A stretch of 64,000 bases of DNA from Hydrogenophilales bacterium (lineage in GTDB: Bacteria; Pseudomonadota; Gammaproteobacteria; Burkholderiales; Thiobacillaceae). Below the pieces are notes generated by a model, which did no database searches, had not been told where the DNA came from, and worked only from the letters and a program-made list of their open reading frames with translations. A program made the position numbers and the translations under genes. Every line of letters starts with the position of its first letter. The first letter of the stretch is position 1. This document shows, piece after piece, positions 27,660 to 35,574 of the stretch. The DNA lies in contig JADJCP010000002.1 of NCBI GenBank assembly GCA_016703155.1, positions 1 through 64,000 on the forward strand, read 5' to 3'.

Positions 27660-28112
27660 ATGAGCGATGCAACCAATGCGCCCGAGAAGGGCAGCAAACT
27701 CAAGAAAGGCTTGGCGATTTTCGTGGTGCTGGCGGTGATCGGCACCATTTTTGGTGGGCCCACAGTCAAGATCGAGGGTGGCACCGCCAAGGTGAGCCAG
27801 ACCGTGATGCATGGCATCGGCTTGAAGCATGGGGCGTCCTACTTGCTGGATGCCGTCTTTGAGGCGGTTCATGCCCACCCGGAAATCACGCGCCTGGAGG
27901 CGACGCTCTATGTCCAGGCATTGGGCTTGTCTGATCGGTATGGCAACGCCATGAAGGACGATGTGGCCATTGGCCAGGTCGTCTTCGAACGTCCGGCTAT
28001 CGAGGAATTCCTGAAATTCAAGGAGAAATCGGCCCTCACCCAGGACGATTATTTCAAGTCCCTGGTCGCAACGCAGCTCAGCATCCAAGGCAACACCTAT
28101 CTACTGGAATAA
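27660..28112 (+). CDS. Small membrane-anchored protein, homologous to the next gene
   Basis: 150 codons from ATG 27660, chosen because GAAAGGGGGAAGG lies right before it. A short basic cytoplasmic tail and one membrane helix (GLAIFVVLAVIGTIFGG) precede a soluble domain. The soluble part shares the pattern V-AH-E-…-DRYGN with the following protein. No known family. The pair lies 11 bp apart and is surely an operon. Confidence 0.6.
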   Translation: MSDATNAPEKGSKLKKGLAIFVVLAVIGTIFGGPTVKIEGGTAKVSQTVMHGIGLKHGASYLLDAVFEAVHAHPEITRLEATLYVQALGLSDRYGNAMKDDVAIGQVVFERPAIEEFLKFKEKSALTQDDYFKSLVATQLSIQGNTYLLE

Positions 28113-28122
28113 GGCCATCCGC

Positions 28123-28572
28123 ATGACACCCACTGAGATTAGACGGGGTCGCATCAATCCCCTGTTCAGATACGTCCTTTGGGCAGGCCGATTAGATGGC
28201 ATATACGGGCATACCGAATCGACGATCGGGGCGGGTGTCGCCAGCCTGGAAACCTGCGTGCAATCGGCGATCCCGGTCAAGGCTGCCGTAGCGACTGCAT
28301 TGCGTGGGATCTATGCCACCGTTCAGGCTCACGCCGAAGTTCGACACATCCAGGCGGCATTGAAGGTGTACTGCCTTGGATGGACTGACCGCTACGGGAA
28401 TCCCCTGACGTCCGACTTCCCGCTTGGGGTGGTCGAGTGGGACGGCGAGGTGATCGAAGACATCGGTCGATACCGGAACGCGGACGTCTTCGCGTCTGCG
28501 CCGACCTACCAGTCCCGATGGGTCAAGGCTATCAAGACCTCGCCATATTACCGACTGGTCCTGGCTAGATGA
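28123..28572 (+). CDS. Hypothetical protein, soluble homologue of the preceding gene
   Basis: 149 codons from ATG 28123. It shares VQAHAEVRHIQAALKVYCLG and WTDRYGNPL with the preceding protein (VHAHPEITRLEATLYVQALG, LSDRYGNAM) but has no membrane helix. The two look like a gene duplication in which one copy gained or lost the anchor. It ends overlapping the 3' end of the gene on the other strand (28565). Function unknown. Confidence 0.6.
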   Translation: MTPTEIRRGRINPLFRYVLWAGRLDGIYGHTESTIGAGVASLETCVQSAIPVKAAVATALRGIYATVQAHAEVRHIQAALKVYCLGWTDRYGNPLTSDFPLGVVEWDGEVIEDIGRYRNADVFASAPTYQSRWVKAIKTSPYYRLVLAR

Positions 28573-28999
28573 CGCCGGCCGCCTTGGCAATGACGGGAAT
28601 CGGCGCCGCGCCGACCACTTCCCATGACGCTTCATAGCCACCCAGATACGGCCTGAAGTGTCGTCCATCGAAATACCAAGCGGCACGTAAATCCCCGGAT
28701 TCGGGTTGCAGCACTCGGCCATCATAGCGCCAGCCGAGTGTCCCACCCAGGTAGGGATCGAGCCGGTGACCATCGAAGCGCCAAGCCTGGCGAAGACTAC
28801 CCTGGGCGGGGCGCAGGACGTTCTCCTCGTACACCCAGTCATCCACGGGTATGCCTCGCCACCGGCGCAGGATCCGACCGTCGTACTGCCAGGCGCGATT
28901 CATTCCACCAGAAACGGGTTGAATCAGGGTTTGACGGCTCGCGAAGCTGGCCAGCGGCCAGGTCATCAGAGCCAGCAGAAACTCACGCCGGCGAATCAC
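28565..28999 (-). CDS. Exported protein with Tat-type signal and W-x-YDGR repeats
   Basis: 144 codons. The N-terminus has a twin-arginine motif (RRREFLLAL) and a hydrophobic stretch ending ASFA, so export by Tat is likely. The mature part consists of about five repeats of some 20 residues with the pattern W-x-Y/F-D-G-R-x-L-x-P. Such short WxxDG repeats usually build beta-stacked surfaces. The ATG at 28999 overlaps the end of the DnaB-like gene by 17 bp. Role unknown. Confidence 0.6.
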   Translation of the reverse strand: MIRRREFLLALMTWPLASFASRQTLIQPVSGGMNRAWQYDGRILRRWRGIPVDDWVYEENVLRPAQGSLRQAWRFDGHRLDPYLGGTLGWRYDGRVLQPESGDLRAAWYFDGRHFRPYLGGYEASWEVVGAAPIPVIAKAAGVI

Positions 29000-29972
29000 G
29001 AATACACCTGTACTGCTGAAGGTGGTTTAACGATTCAAACCGCATGAATTCTCCCTTGAATGCAAGCTTGGTCGTTCCAACCGGCCCATGGCGGTTCTTG
29101 CCGATCAATATTTCCGCGACACCCTTGTCGGCACTGTCATTGACATAAACCTCATCGCGATAGATAAACAAAACCAGATCAGCGTCCCTTTCCAATGCGC
29201 CGACTTCCCGGAGGTCGGCCATGACCGGGCGAAGGTTCATGCGACGCTCCAGTCTTCGATGCAGCTGGCATGTAACTATGATTGGCACGTTCAATGTCTT
29301 TGCCAACGCCTTCAAGGATCGGGTGATGTTCGATAATTGCTTGGCACGTTTGTTGTCACCCACACCTACCATCAATTGCAGGTAGTCAATGACGAGCAGG
29401 CCCAGCCGTTGGTCTGTTCTATTCATGGCCAAGTGGCTTGCTATACGGCTTATGTCAAAAACGGTTCGAGCCCCGTCATCAATATATAGCGGCGCCCCCC
29501 GTAATCTTTCTGCTGCGGCGGACAGCTTCGCCCAGTCTTCGGGGTCAAGACGCCCAGTCCGCATTATGTGCTGATCAACCGGTGCTAGAGTACCGAGCAT
29601 GTGTAGCATTATCTGAACCGAGGACATTTCTATCGAGAACATAACGACAGGGAGCCCGGTGTCTAGTAGCACATTCATAGCCATGCAGCGCGCCAGTGAT
29701 GTTTTTCCCATGCTTGGGCGTCCAGCGATGATCATCAGTTCGCCCGGCTGCAATCCGGACGTCATCAGATCAAGTTCACTGAACCCAGTGGGAATCCCAA
29801 TTATTTTCCTGTTTTCCGGGCGCGGCAGTTGTTTGAGCCGAGCCATTGCTTCCTGCAGGAGGTGTTCCGTGTGCTGAAACTCGGCTTCGATTTGGTGACC
29901 TGGATTCTTACTATGGTCAGAATCAGCGTTGGCTTGTGAGGTATGGTCGCGTTTTCGAGTGTTCATGGGCAC
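28983..29972 (-). CDS. DnaB-like helicase core without the N-terminal domain
   Basis: 329 codons. RecA-type helicase motifs of DnaB are clear: GRPSMGKTS (Walker A, residues 84-92), EMSSVQI, LGLLVIDYLQLM (Walker B), VIVTCQLHRRLERR with the beta-hairpin region, and DLREVGALERDADLVLFIYRDE with the arginine finger region. The N-terminal primase-interacting domain of DnaB (about 150 residues) is replaced by some 50 hydrophilic residues. ICEs of this class often carry a dnaB homologue; this is a shortened form, possibly a loader-dependent or dominant variant. Confidence 0.8.
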   Translation of the reverse strand: MPMNTRKRDHTSQANADSDHSKNPGHQIEAEFQHTEHLLQEAMARLKQLPRPENRKIIGIPTGFSELDLMTSGLQPGELMIIAGRPSMGKTSLARCMAMNVLLDTGLPVVMFSIEMSSVQIMLHMLGTLAPVDQHIMRTGRLDPEDWAKLSAAAERLRGAPLYIDDGARTVFDISRIASHLAMNRTDQRLGLLVIDYLQLMVGVGDNKRAKQLSNITRSLKALAKTLNVPIIVTCQLHRRLERRMNLRPVMADLREVGALERDADLVLFIYRDEVYVNDSADKGVAEILIGKNRHGPVGTTKLAFKGEFMRFESLNHLQQYRCIRDSPA

Positions 29973-30793
29973 TTCTTGTTTATTGGTTGAGACTGCAACC
30001 CGAAACGCATGGTAAGCGTCGCATTCACGCCCTCATGAGAATGTACCGCCCGGCTTTAACTGAGTACCCCCTGCGAGTTGGCAGCACCCTGACAGCAGAA
30101 TCGTCACCCTGGTTAGGTTATGGGCGAGCAGATCATCATGCACGGTCCCAATCACCACCGGCGTTTCGCGTCTGAGCGCGTACTTCACGGTGTGCTCGAC
30201 CTGGGCCATTTCCTGCCGCGATACTCCACCATTGGAGTGAATGACCACGACGGCACCTTTGGCCCGTCGTTTCAAGCGGTCGCCCCCCAGATAGGGAGAC
30301 GACAGCGCAATCCGGGTGGCATCAGCGATGCGCCTATCTCCACCGGCGATGGCGTTACTCGCAAGACCGAACCCAGCTTCAGCCAGGATGCCGTCCACGG
30401 CTGCGGTTTCGGCAGGAAAGTCCCCCGGCGATGCATGCGTTTCGATCAGCGACCGGGTGGCTTGAACTATCTGCCGATTACTACTATGGAAAGCCTCAAG
30501 GATAATGCGCGGCGACTTGGGCAAACGTTGATGCCTGGCTTCTGGATCATGCGCGCATCGACCGGCTTCATTGGGGACCATGATCCTGGTGTCGGCATAC
30601 TGATTCAGCGACTCATGTGCATAGCGGGCCTGTTGGTATCGCGGTGCAAACAAGGGGGCCCATTTGCCAACCGGGTCTAACGTCGGCTCGAACAAGAAGG
30701 GATGGGTAACGATCGCGGTGGTGTGGTAATCCCCCCAAAAAACCATCGCTATCAGAAGTAGAATTTTCTCCAAACCCGACGAGGAAGTTTTAC

Positions 30794-31060
30794 ATGAAGC
30801 GATCCCGATTCACCGACAGTCAGATCATTGCCATCCTGAAGCAAGCGGAGGGTGGCAGCCCGGTGCCGGAGCTCTGCCGCGAGCACGGCATCAGTTCCGC
30901 GACCTTCTACAAATGGCGGGCCAAGTTTGGCGGCATGGATGCCTCGCTGATGGCCCGGCTCAAGGAACTCGAAGACGAGAACCGGCGGCTCAAGAAGATG
31001 TATGCCGAGGAGCGCCTCAAGGCCGAGATTGTCCAGGAGGCCCTCCAAAAAAAGTGGTGA
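30794..31060 (+). CDS. IS3-family OrfA
   Basis: 88 codons. Helix-turn-helix in the first 45 residues (QIIAILKQAEGGSPVPELCREHGISSATFYKW) and a leucine-zipper-like C-terminus (LKELEDENRRLKKMYAEE). Near its end lies A AAA AAG, a slippery heptamer, at about 31047-31053. A -1 slip there gives the OrfAB transposase. Confidence 0.9.
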   Translation: MKRSRFTDSQIIAILKQAEGGSPVPELCREHGISSATFYKWRAKFGGMDASLMARLKELEDENRRLKKMYAEERLKAEIVQEALQKKW

Positions 31061-31881
31061 AGCCATCTCGCCGACGCGAGATGGCACAGAAGGCGGTTCA
31101 GACTGCCGGCGCCAGCGTCCGGCTGGTCTGCCGTGCCTTCGGTATCAGCGAAGCGTGTTATCGCTATCAGGCCCGGCTTTCGACCGAGAATGCCAAGATC
31201 GCCGACCGGCTGATCCGCCTCACTCATAACCAACGCAACTGGGGGTTCGGGCTGTGCTTTCTCTATCTACGCAACGTCAAAGGCCACCGCTGGAACCACA
31301 AGCGGGTGTACCGGATATACCGCGAACTGGAGTTGAACCTACGCATCAAGCCGAAGAAACGGATCGTGCGCGAGAAGCCCGAGCCGTTGGCCGTGCCGGA
31401 GGCGATCAACCAATGCTGGTCGATGGACTTCATGCACGACCAGTTGGCCGACGGGCGCCGCTTCCGGCTGTTCAATGTGATCGACGACTTCAACCGGGAG
31501 GCGCTGAGCATCGACATCGACCTGTCGCTACCGGCGGAGCGTGTCGTGCGCGCCCTGGACCAAATCATCGAATGGCGTGGTAAGCCGGTGGCGATCCGTA
31601 GCGACAACGGCCCGGAATATATCGGTCACACGATGATTGAATGGGCCGAGAAGCGGGGGATTCGACTGGACCATATCCAGCCGGGCAAGCCGCAGCAGAA
31701 TGCCTATGTCGAACGCTACAACCGGACGGTTCGCTATGACTGGCTGGGGCATTACCTGTTCGAGAGCATCGCCGAGGCTCAGGACTTCGCAACCAACTGG
31801 ATGTGGACCTACAATCATGAGCGCCCGAACATGGCCTTGGGCGGCATCACCCCAAAACAGAAGTTGGCCAGGACTCAGTGA
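31057..31881 (+). CDS. IS3-family OrfB, DDE transposase
   Basis: About 274 codons; the active enzyme is the OrfAB frameshift product. The rve domain shows the DDE triad: D in WSMDFM, D in IRSDNGPE and E in NAYVERYNRTVR. No internal defects. The A7 run before it sets the frame switch. Confidence 0.9.
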   Translation: MKPSRRREMAQKAVQTAGASVRLVCRAFGISEACYRYQARLSTENAKIADRLIRLTHNQRNWGFGLCFLYLRNVKGHRWNHKRVYRIYRELELNLRIKPKKRIVREKPEPLAVPEAINQCWSMDFMHDQLADGRRFRLFNVIDDFNREALSIDIDLSLPAERVVRALDQIIEWRGKPVAIRSDNGPEYIGHTMIEWAEKRGIRLDHIQPGKPQQNAYVERYNRTVRYDWLGHYLFESIAEAQDFATNWMWTYNHERPNMALGGITPKQKLARTQ

Positions 31882-32558
31882 CCTCTACTTCTGGGGGCGA
31901 TGGAAAATGGGGGGATTACCGTGTGGATTCCCATGCCTCTCGCGGTTTCCGCAACTATGGGCGCGAGAATCGTGCCAGTACGTCCACCTATCCCTGCAAC
32001 GATGAATAACCGTTTCACACCGTCCAGGTCTTGGCTGATCCTGCGCTTGAATTCTGTGGGGTTATCAATCCGCTTGATGAGTGGCATGCCATCAATATCG
32101 ACTGGACGGACGTCTTCACAGCGCCTATGCACACAAGGCTCGTGACTCTCAGACGGGGACCCGTCGGGACTGTCGTAGATCCTGAATCGGGCAATCGAAC
32201 CTAGCCGCTCGGTTGCCAAATCACGCACAAAGGTGGTTCCTGCGCCGCCGAGACCGGCGACCAAGATGTCGGAGCGGGTCAGGGCGGGATTGGTTGAGTT
32301 TGGCGCATGCGTTGATGCCGGGGTTGACCGGGCAAGCGCAATGGCACTGCCAGGGAAGGCCTGTAGCAGAGCCATCGAAAGACTGGATTGCAAGAAGGTT
32401 CGTCGGTCCATGATATGTCCATGCTTGATCCTGGAGTTGTCATGATTCCTGAGCGTGCGACGAATCCTGTCGCTGCCGATAGTTGTGTTTCCGTGTAGTT
32501 CTCTCGCACACAGGAGCGATCTGATCGCTAATTAGCCTAGGTCAGTTGGTAGAACCAC

Positions 32559-33203
32559 CTACATTTTTTGGAACTCAACTGATTGAACAATGTTTTGCAG
32601 CAGGCTATAGCTCATTGCCCTTGGCGCTCTGTACGACGGGTGGTAGAAGTCAATAATCTTATGATTGCCGTGCCTTGCGATTGGAATGTCATAGCATCTT
32701 GTAAATTCGATTCCATCGAAGAGCGATCGCCAGATATCAGTCGCGCCCACTCCACCAATTATGATGTCAGGATTGATGATTCGGATTTCATCAAGGATAA
32801 ACGCCCTGTCGCTGCTAACTGTCGCGCTTATTTCCTCAGGGTCGGCGCTGGCACCTCCAGCAACTTTCTTCAAATTCATAAATGCAATCGACCCCAACGT
32901 GCCTATCTTGTCTTGATTCGAGTCGGACTTTTCGAGTGGCGGAAAATCGTTCAATACTCCAAATGCCCATTGATAAATCCTGTGAGCAAAACGGTATTTA
33001 ATTTCTTGCTTCCACCATTCCCTGAAATCCCACGCTTGTTGGGTTGGATCATTTGGCTCTTTTGCAATAAACAGCAACTTGATTCGTTGATTTTGGTAAA
33101 AAGTGTCGTTGATAATCCCATCTTTAATGAATCTTCCTTTATACCCTGGGTTGCTTGCCTCCCATCTTGCAAATAACGCGTTGAGTTGTTCATTTGGGCT
33201 CAT
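32559..33203 (-). CDS. Uracil-DNA glycosylase-like protein
   Basis: 214 codons from ATG 33203. It has the overall pattern of the UDG superfamily: LLFIAKEPNDP near residue 45 (motif A position) and IIDFYHPSYR near residue 185 (motif B position, HPS). The usual catalytic GEAPG/GQDPY block is diverged to AKEPN, so enzyme activity is uncertain. Base composition is markedly more AT-rich than its neighbours, a sign of separate transfer. UDG-like proteins of this sort appear in phage-defence contexts. Confidence 0.55.
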   Translation of the reverse strand: MSPNEQLNALFARWEASNPGYKGRFIKDGIINDTFYQNQRIKLLFIAKEPNDPTQQAWDFREWWKQEIKYRFAHRIYQWAFGVLNDFPPLEKSDSNQDKIGTLGSIAFMNLKKVAGGASADPEEISATVSSDRAFILDEIRIINPDIIIGGVGATDIWRSLFDGIEFTRCYDIPIARHGNHKIIDFYHPSYRAPRAMSYSLLQNIVQSVEFQKM

Positions 33204-33308
33204 TAGCCTCCTCCGTTGGTTGATTTAACGCCAGCTCAGAAATATAGCTTTCTCTGACGATGTGAATGGTCTTGAATAGGCGTGCATCGCTAGTGTCTTG
33301 GAGTGACC

Positions 33309-35444
33309 TCAAGCCAGAAATCCAAACGAACGCTTGCTCAGCACGGGATTCAACTGACACTCCTTGGATAATGCCTCGACGAAATCAAGCGGCGTCCTGA
33401 TTTCCTTCAGTCGAGACTGCCTCAATACCGTAGAAAAGTCACCCGGTGTCAGGCCATCGAGCTTATCCAGCCGCTTCCGCACACTCGCATCCATGGGTGC
33501 GTCGGTAATGCCAAGCTGGTGCATACCATCCTCAAACAACGCGAGCGCCTGCTCTCGGCGTAAATAATCAAACTTGATCTTCAGATCGAAGCGCCTGAGC
33601 GAGGCCACATCCAGATTGGCCATCAGGTTGGTGGACGCGACAAACACCCCCTCGAAGCACTCCATCTGGGTGAGCATTTCGTTGACCTGGGAAATCTCCC
33701 AGGACCTTGAGGCGCCCTGACGATCCTGTAAAAAACTGTCCGCTTCGTCGAGCAACAGCACGGCGCCCTCACGTTCGGCCTCCGCGAACATGTGCGCCAT
33801 GTTCTTTTCGGTTTCGCCAAGCCAGGGGGAGACGATATCGGAAGCCCGCTTGACCAGGAGCGGCGCATCCAGGGCTTCGGCGAGATGCCGACCGAATGCG
33901 GTCTTGCCGGTCCCCGGTGGGCCATAGAGACATAGCCGGCCAGCGCGACGCGCCTTCAGCCCTGACCGCAGTTGTTCCAGATCGCAATCCACATTCAGGC
34001 AATCGAGCCGGTAGCCGGTATTGGATTCGGCGAAATGGCGCGGCTTGCGATCATGCCCCATCACCTCCAGGGCGTTACCCAACAACTGCTCCATGGTGGC
34101 CTCCAGCTGGCCTTCGGGGATCACCTCCTTGATGCTGCACATGATTCTGGACGCACGTTGAACGAGTGCGGGGGCGAGCTTGTCATGCTCCGCCATGCGC
34201 TTGATCCAGGCGGGATTGATGGGCAGTTCTTCCAGGTGGTTTTCGAGGATGCGTTGTCGCACGCTACGTGGCGGGATATCGAGCTTCAGGATGAAATCAA
34301 AGCGCCGCAGATAGGCAGGATCGATCGGCCGAGGCAGGCCCATGTCCGATACCCACAACGAGTTTGATAGCCAGAATATCGGCATACGGTTGCTTTCCAG
34401 GAACTGGTTGAACCAGGACTTGGTGTAATGCCGTGTCCGCCGCTGCTCGGCCGATTCGGGGTTGAAGACATCCTCAGCCTCGTCAAACATCAGCATGCCT
34501 TCGCCCGGGCCTCCCAGGAGCGATTGAGTCAGACGACAGAAGCGCAGTCGCTCCCCTCCGGTCAAGGGCGCGCCACTCGGCCGGGTGATCGGCACTTCAT
34601 GCAATGTGGCGCCGGTTGCCTGCGCCAGGGCTCGAACCAACTCGGTCTTGCCGGTACCCGGTGGGCCGTAAACCAGCACATTGACGCCCTGCTGATGGCT
34701 GATCAGGGCTTGGGTCAGATACGCTTGCAGAACGGCAAGCTCGTCGGCCAGGTGCGGGTAGTGCTGCAGGGTCAGTTGTGAGACTTGGCCAGGGACGAAG
34801 ATGCCACGGAAAATCTGCATCGGATCGTCGTAATCGATCCCGATGCGATTTACGGCATCCTCGGGGAGGATGACTTTCCGTGAGAATTGAAGTGCACCGT
34901 CCGGGTCGATCCAAACGAAGCCACTCCGGATAGCTGGTGCATCGTCGGCCAAGGCAGCCGCAACACCCTCTCTGGGGAGCCCCAGGGTGATCGAGAAGAT
35001 ACGAATCACGTCTGTTTCCCTGAGCAACCCGAGCGCGTCCAGCGCTGTTTCCAGGGCATTGTTCTGCTTGGCGAGCACCGTGAAATGCAGGATATCGACG
35101 GCCACGCCGGTGATGCCGGCGCGTTGAGCAAACCAATCCAATTGCTTGGCAATGGGGGTGTCACCGGGCAAGACCGGGGGATTCGTCTCCAGAAGGGCCA
35201 GGCGGGCGGTGAGCGAATCGAACACTTCCGCTTGATCATAATCTTTGCCGCGCCCCGGCGGCGCGATAGCCAGGCAGTTCAGGATGTCATTATTGCGAAA
35301 CCCCTGTTCCCTGTTGAAATGATCATGCAGCCCCATGCGCAGCAGGAGCCGAAGCAACCAGAGTTCGACCACGTCCCGATAGGCGTCGAGCATAACGGCG
35401 AAGATCGGCGGGAAATCGTCGTTGGGAATATCATCTATGCGCAT
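33309..35444 (-). CDS. AAA+ ATPase with two ATPase modules
   Basis: 711 codons from ATG 35444, with AAGGAGAC as ribosome site; the frame open to 35525 has no ribosome site. Module 1: GPPGTGKT at 260-267, MLMFDEAED, sensor/arginine region PAYLRRFD. Module 2: GPPGTGKT at 508-515, VLLLDEADSF, VASLRRFD. The 250-residue N-terminal part is specific and helical. Double AAA proteins of this kind unfold or remodel a partner complex. It is divergent from the DUF2779 nuclease, and the palindrome at 35485 lies between them. Confidence 0.8.
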   Translation of the reverse strand: MRIDDIPNDDFPPIFAVMLDAYRDVVELWLLRLLLRMGLHDHFNREQGFRNNDILNCLAIAPPGRGKDYDQAEVFDSLTARLALLETNPPVLPGDTPIAKQLDWFAQRAGITGVAVDILHFTVLAKQNNALETALDALGLLRETDVIRIFSITLGLPREGVAAALADDAPAIRSGFVWIDPDGALQFSRKVILPEDAVNRIGIDYDDPMQIFRGIFVPGQVSQLTLQHYPHLADELAVLQAYLTQALISHQQGVNVLVYGPPGTGKTELVRALAQATGATLHEVPITRPSGAPLTGGERLRFCRLTQSLLGGPGEGMLMFDEAEDVFNPESAEQRRTRHYTKSWFNQFLESNRMPIFWLSNSLWVSDMGLPRPIDPAYLRRFDFILKLDIPPRSVRQRILENHLEELPINPAWIKRMAEHDKLAPALVQRASRIMCSIKEVIPEGQLEATMEQLLGNALEVMGHDRKPRHFAESNTGYRLDCLNVDCDLEQLRSGLKARRAGRLCLYGPPGTGKTAFGRHLAEALDAPLLVKRASDIVSPWLGETEKNMAHMFAEAEREGAVLLLDEADSFLQDRQGASRSWEISQVNEMLTQMECFEGVFVASTNLMANLDVASLRRFDLKIKFDYLRREQALALFEDGMHQLGITDAPMDASVRKRLDKLDGLTPGDFSTVLRQSRLKEIRTPLDFVEALSKECQLNPVLSKRSFGFLA

Positions 35445-35484
35445 CACAGTCTCCTTGTTGATGGCGATAGTTTCGCGGTCAAGA

Positions 35485-35499
35485 CGACAAAATACGTCG
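35485..35499. promoter_or_regulatory. Palindromic operator of the WYL-linked group, site 3
   Basis: CGACA (35485-35489), spacer AAATA, CGTCG (35495-35499): same layout as sites 1 and 2 with one arm base changed. It sits 41 bp from the AAA gene start and about 76 bp from the DUF2779 gene start. Confidence 0.5.
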
Positions 35500-35574
35500 C
35501 AATGCCGCTCATAACGACACATCACGACGCAGCGCTACGGAAACTACGATCTGTGAATTCAAGAGAGGTAAGCC

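Larger units (their letters stand above)
30725..31920 (+). mobile_element. IS3-family insertion sequence (IS407-type)
   Basis: 1196 bp between direct repeats GTGT (30721-30724 and 31921-31924). The ends are inverted repeats starting GGTAATCCCCCC and holding further matching blocks (CCATCGC, AGAAGTAGA). A 4-bp target duplication and the sequences of OrfA and OrfB fit the IS407 group. The reconstructed target gene is in frame, so the insertion is recent. Confidence 0.9.
30033..32411 (-). pseudogene. FtsZ/tubulin-like protein with Tat-type signal, split by an IS407-type element
   Basis: Removing 30725-31920 and one copy of the target duplication (GTGT) joins 32411-31921 with 30720-30033 into 393 codons in frame, the size of FtsZ. 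FtsZ features: GLGGAG at residues 53-58 (nucleotide-binding start), GGRTGT at 142-147 (T4 loop), then HPFLFEP, RIMVPNE and, in the second domain, EAGFGLASNAIAGGDRR. The T7 catalytic loop, NxDxxD in FtsZ, reads PAETAA, so GTP hydrolysis is probably lost. The N-terminus has RRTFLQ followed by a hydrophobic segment, a twin-arginine signal, which cytoplasmic FtsZ never has. Confidence 0.75.
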
